10,184 nt of DNA. Origin: Alteromonadaceae bacterium. GTDB lineage: Bacteria; Pseudomonadota; Gammaproteobacteria; Pseudomonadales; Oleiphilaceae. The notes under the pieces are model-generated. The model worked only from the letters and a program-made list of their open reading frames with translations, did not search any database and was not told the DNA's origin. Position 1 is the stretch's first letter; each line of letters starts with the position of its first letter. The stretch spans positions 1-10,184 of the forward strand of contig JABXHG010000019.1 of the NCBI GenBank assembly GCA_013393545.1. The letters are read 5' to 3'. The position numbers and the translations under genes are program-made. Below, piece by piece: positions 9,173 through 10,184 of this stretch.

Positions 9173-9355
9173 ATGCACGCACAACACCGTAGCGCGGGAG
9201 CGCTCGACTCTCACTCGCACCCTCACCGGCACAACCGCGAGGGGCCGTGCCATTTTTCACTGATGTCGTTGTCGGTGGCGAGACGGCTGGCATTGTGCGC
9301 CCTGCCACTGCTGGCACTTTGGGGGCTGGTGGCGTGGGCAACGGGGTGGTTTTGA
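9173..9355 (+). CDS. His-rich single-pass membrane microprotein of the metal-uptake operon
   Basis: I do not recognise a family for this 60-residue protein. The N-terminal half is rich in possible metal ligands: His2, His5, His14, His16, His18, His20, Cys26 and His27. Residues 39-60 (LALCALPLLALWGLVAWATGWF) make one hydrophobic helix. Its stop overlaps the ATPase start as TGATG, which supports real, coupled translation. The ATG at 9173 has only a weak GGGAA upstream; a TTG at 9137 would add 12 residues. Position behind a Zur-type operator and before a metal ABC transporter suggests a role in zinc handling, which is inference from context. Confidence 0.6.
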   Translation: MHAQHRSAGALDSHSHPHRHNREGPCHFSLMSLSVARRLALCALPLLALWGLVAWATGWF

Positions 9356-10065
9356 TGTCACACGAGGGAAAACTCCGGCTGCATAACCTGCATTTGGCTC
9401 AGGCGCGGCGCAGCGTGCTGGAAGGGCTTGAGGGCGCGTTTGCCAGCGGCGCGGTGACCGCGCTGATCGGCGCTAACGGGGCGGGCAAAAGCACGCTGGT
9501 ACAGGCACTGATGGGCGAGCTGCGCCCGCTTTCCGGCAAAGTGGAATGCCACGTACCCAAGGCTCGGCGCGCGTGGTTGCCCCAGCAGCTGGCGCTGGAC
9601 TTATCGTTCCCCATGAGCGTGGAAGAGCTGGTGATGACCGGCAGCTGGCCAAGCCACGGCGCGCTTAAAGGCTACTGTGCGGCGCATTACCGCCGCGGCC
9701 GGGAGATCATGACGCGGCTGGGGATTTCCGGCGTTGCGCACCGCCCGCTGGGCGAGTTGTCCGGCGGCCAGCGCCAGCGCGCCCTGATTGGCCGCACGCT
9801 GATGCAGGAGGCGGAGCTGTTACTGCTTGACGAGCCGTTTGCCAACGTCGATAGCGAGACGGTGGACATTCTGATTCCGATTATTCGCCAGATGGCCGAC
9901 GACGGCGCCACGATTATCGTCGTGCTGCACGATATGGGTCACCTCAAACGCTTGGCCGATGCCGTGCTGCTGCTGCGCGACGGCGGTGGGCACTGGCTGG
10001 CGCCGGGCGAGGTGGCTGCGCCCTCTTATTTATCCACAGGAGAGCGTCATGCTGGATTTGCTTAA
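9355..10065 (+). CDS. Metal (Zn/Mn family) ABC transporter ATP-binding protein, ZnuC/AztA-like
   Basis: This 236-residue ATPase has Walker A GANGAGKST (39-47), a Q-loop at LPQQ (75-78), signature LSGGQRQR (135-142), Walker B LLLLDEP (155-161) with catalytic Glu160, and the H-loop His192. The sequence after Walker B (FANVDSETVDILIPII) and the permease that follows place it in the zinc/manganese uptake branch. It would power import of a metal delivered by a periplasmic binding protein not present in this window. The frame is open from 9247, but the ATG at 9355 fits the family start and overlaps the preceding stop. The Zur-like site upstream argues for zinc. Confidence 0.9.
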   Translation: MSHEGKLRLHNLHLAQARRSVLEGLEGAFASGAVTALIGANGAGKSTLVQALMGELRPLSGKVECHVPKARRAWLPQQLALDLSFPMSVEELVMTGSWPSHGALKGYCAAHYRRGREIMTRLGISGVAHRPLGELSGGQRQRALIGRTLMQEAELLLLDEPFANVDSETVDILIPIIRQMADDGATIIVVLHDMGHLKRLADAVLLLRDGGGHWLAPGEVAAPSYLSTGERHAGFA

Positions 10066-10184
10066 CGCCTGGCTGATCGCACCGTTCGACTACGGCTTTA
10101 TGCGCCGTGCCGTGGTTGGCGGGCTGGCACTCTCGTTGGCCGCGCCGCCGCTGGGGGTGTTTCTGGTGCTGCGCGGCATGAGCC
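10049..10184 (+). CDS. Metal ABC transporter permease (partial, 5' end), ZnuB/AztB-like
   Basis: Only the first 45 codons are inside the window. The start MLDLLNAWLIAPFDYGFMRRAVVGGLALSLAAPPLGVFLVLRGMS contains FMRRA, followed by the first membrane helix and VFLVLRGMS, typical of the N-terminus of zinc/manganese transporter permeases. The ATG at 10049 has a strong AGGAG seven bases upstream, inside the ATPase gene, and the two genes overlap by 17 bases. It forms the membrane channel for the preceding ATPase. Confidence 0.88.
   Translation, partial: MLDLLNAWLIAPFDYGFMRRAVVGGLALSLAAPPLGVFLVLRGMS

Noticed and set aside
9247..9354. Upstream ATG extending the ABC ATPase by 36 residues
   Set aside because: The extension overlaps the microprotein in another frame and lies before the usual family N-terminus. 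The TGATG overlap at 9353-9357 supports the later start.

Overview
The window carries a complete type I-C (Dvulg-type) CRISPR-Cas locus on the minus strand. Next to it, facing away, is the start of a metal (probably zinc) ABC-transporter operon on the plus strand. The protein families, a Zur-box-like palindrome and the moderately GC-rich coding style suggest a gammaproteobacterium. Halomonadaceae or a relative is my best guess, but nothing seen here fixes the genus.

Layout, left to right. Positions 1-84 are extremely GC-rich, with an 8-G run, and may hold a corrupted further repeat. Positions 84-789 are a CRISPR array of ten identical 33-nt repeats plus one altered distal repeat, with ten spacers. 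Its crRNA sense is on the minus strand. Positions 790-978 are the AT-rich leader. Then, all on the minus strand, come cas2, cas1, cas4, cas7 (csd2), cas8c (csd1) and cas5d. These six genes have gaps of 23 nt or less, or short overlaps, so they are probably co-transcribed. cas8c also has a near-ideal internal ribosome binding site and GTG start that should give the small subunit Cas11c. A 366-nt gap (6315-6680) separates cas5d from cas3. Upstream of cas3, 8919-9099 holds nested inverted repeats and the divergent promoter region. On the plus strand follow a Zur-box-like site (9100-9116), a 60-residue His-rich membrane microprotein, a metal ABC-transporter ATPase and the first 45 codons of its permease.

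The most notable signal is in the cas3-cas5d gap. On the minus strand it holds a 12-nt exact copy of the repeat's crRNA 5'-handle end (6396-6385). The next 11 nt are a seed-like sequence, CTATCAGCTGT. That 11-mer recurs once, at 6667-6677 on the plus strand, directly preceded by TTC, the known type I-C PAM in the correct orientation. The match lies over an extended -10 promoter (TGGTATAAC, 6688-6680) just past cas3. A repeat-like hairpin followed by CGGAT (6359-6333) sits where a second pseudo-repeat would be, just before cas5d. Between promoter and guide lies a 63-codon ORF with a good ribosome binding site and a hydrophobic C-terminus. This is the architecture of a CreTA-type CRISPR-guarding toxin-antitoxin (crRNA-like antitoxin CreA directing Cascade to the promoter of toxin CreT). 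The alternative is a CreR-type guide that autorepresses the cas5d-cas2 operon. The sequence alone cannot choose between these.

How the parts work together. Cas5d, Cas7, Cas8c and Cas11c form Cascade on crRNAs that Cas5d processes from the array. Cas3 degrades targeted DNA. Cas1, Cas2 and Cas4 acquire spacers. The crRNA-like element would use the same Cascade, with only partial complementarity, to silence a nearby promoter rather than cut it.
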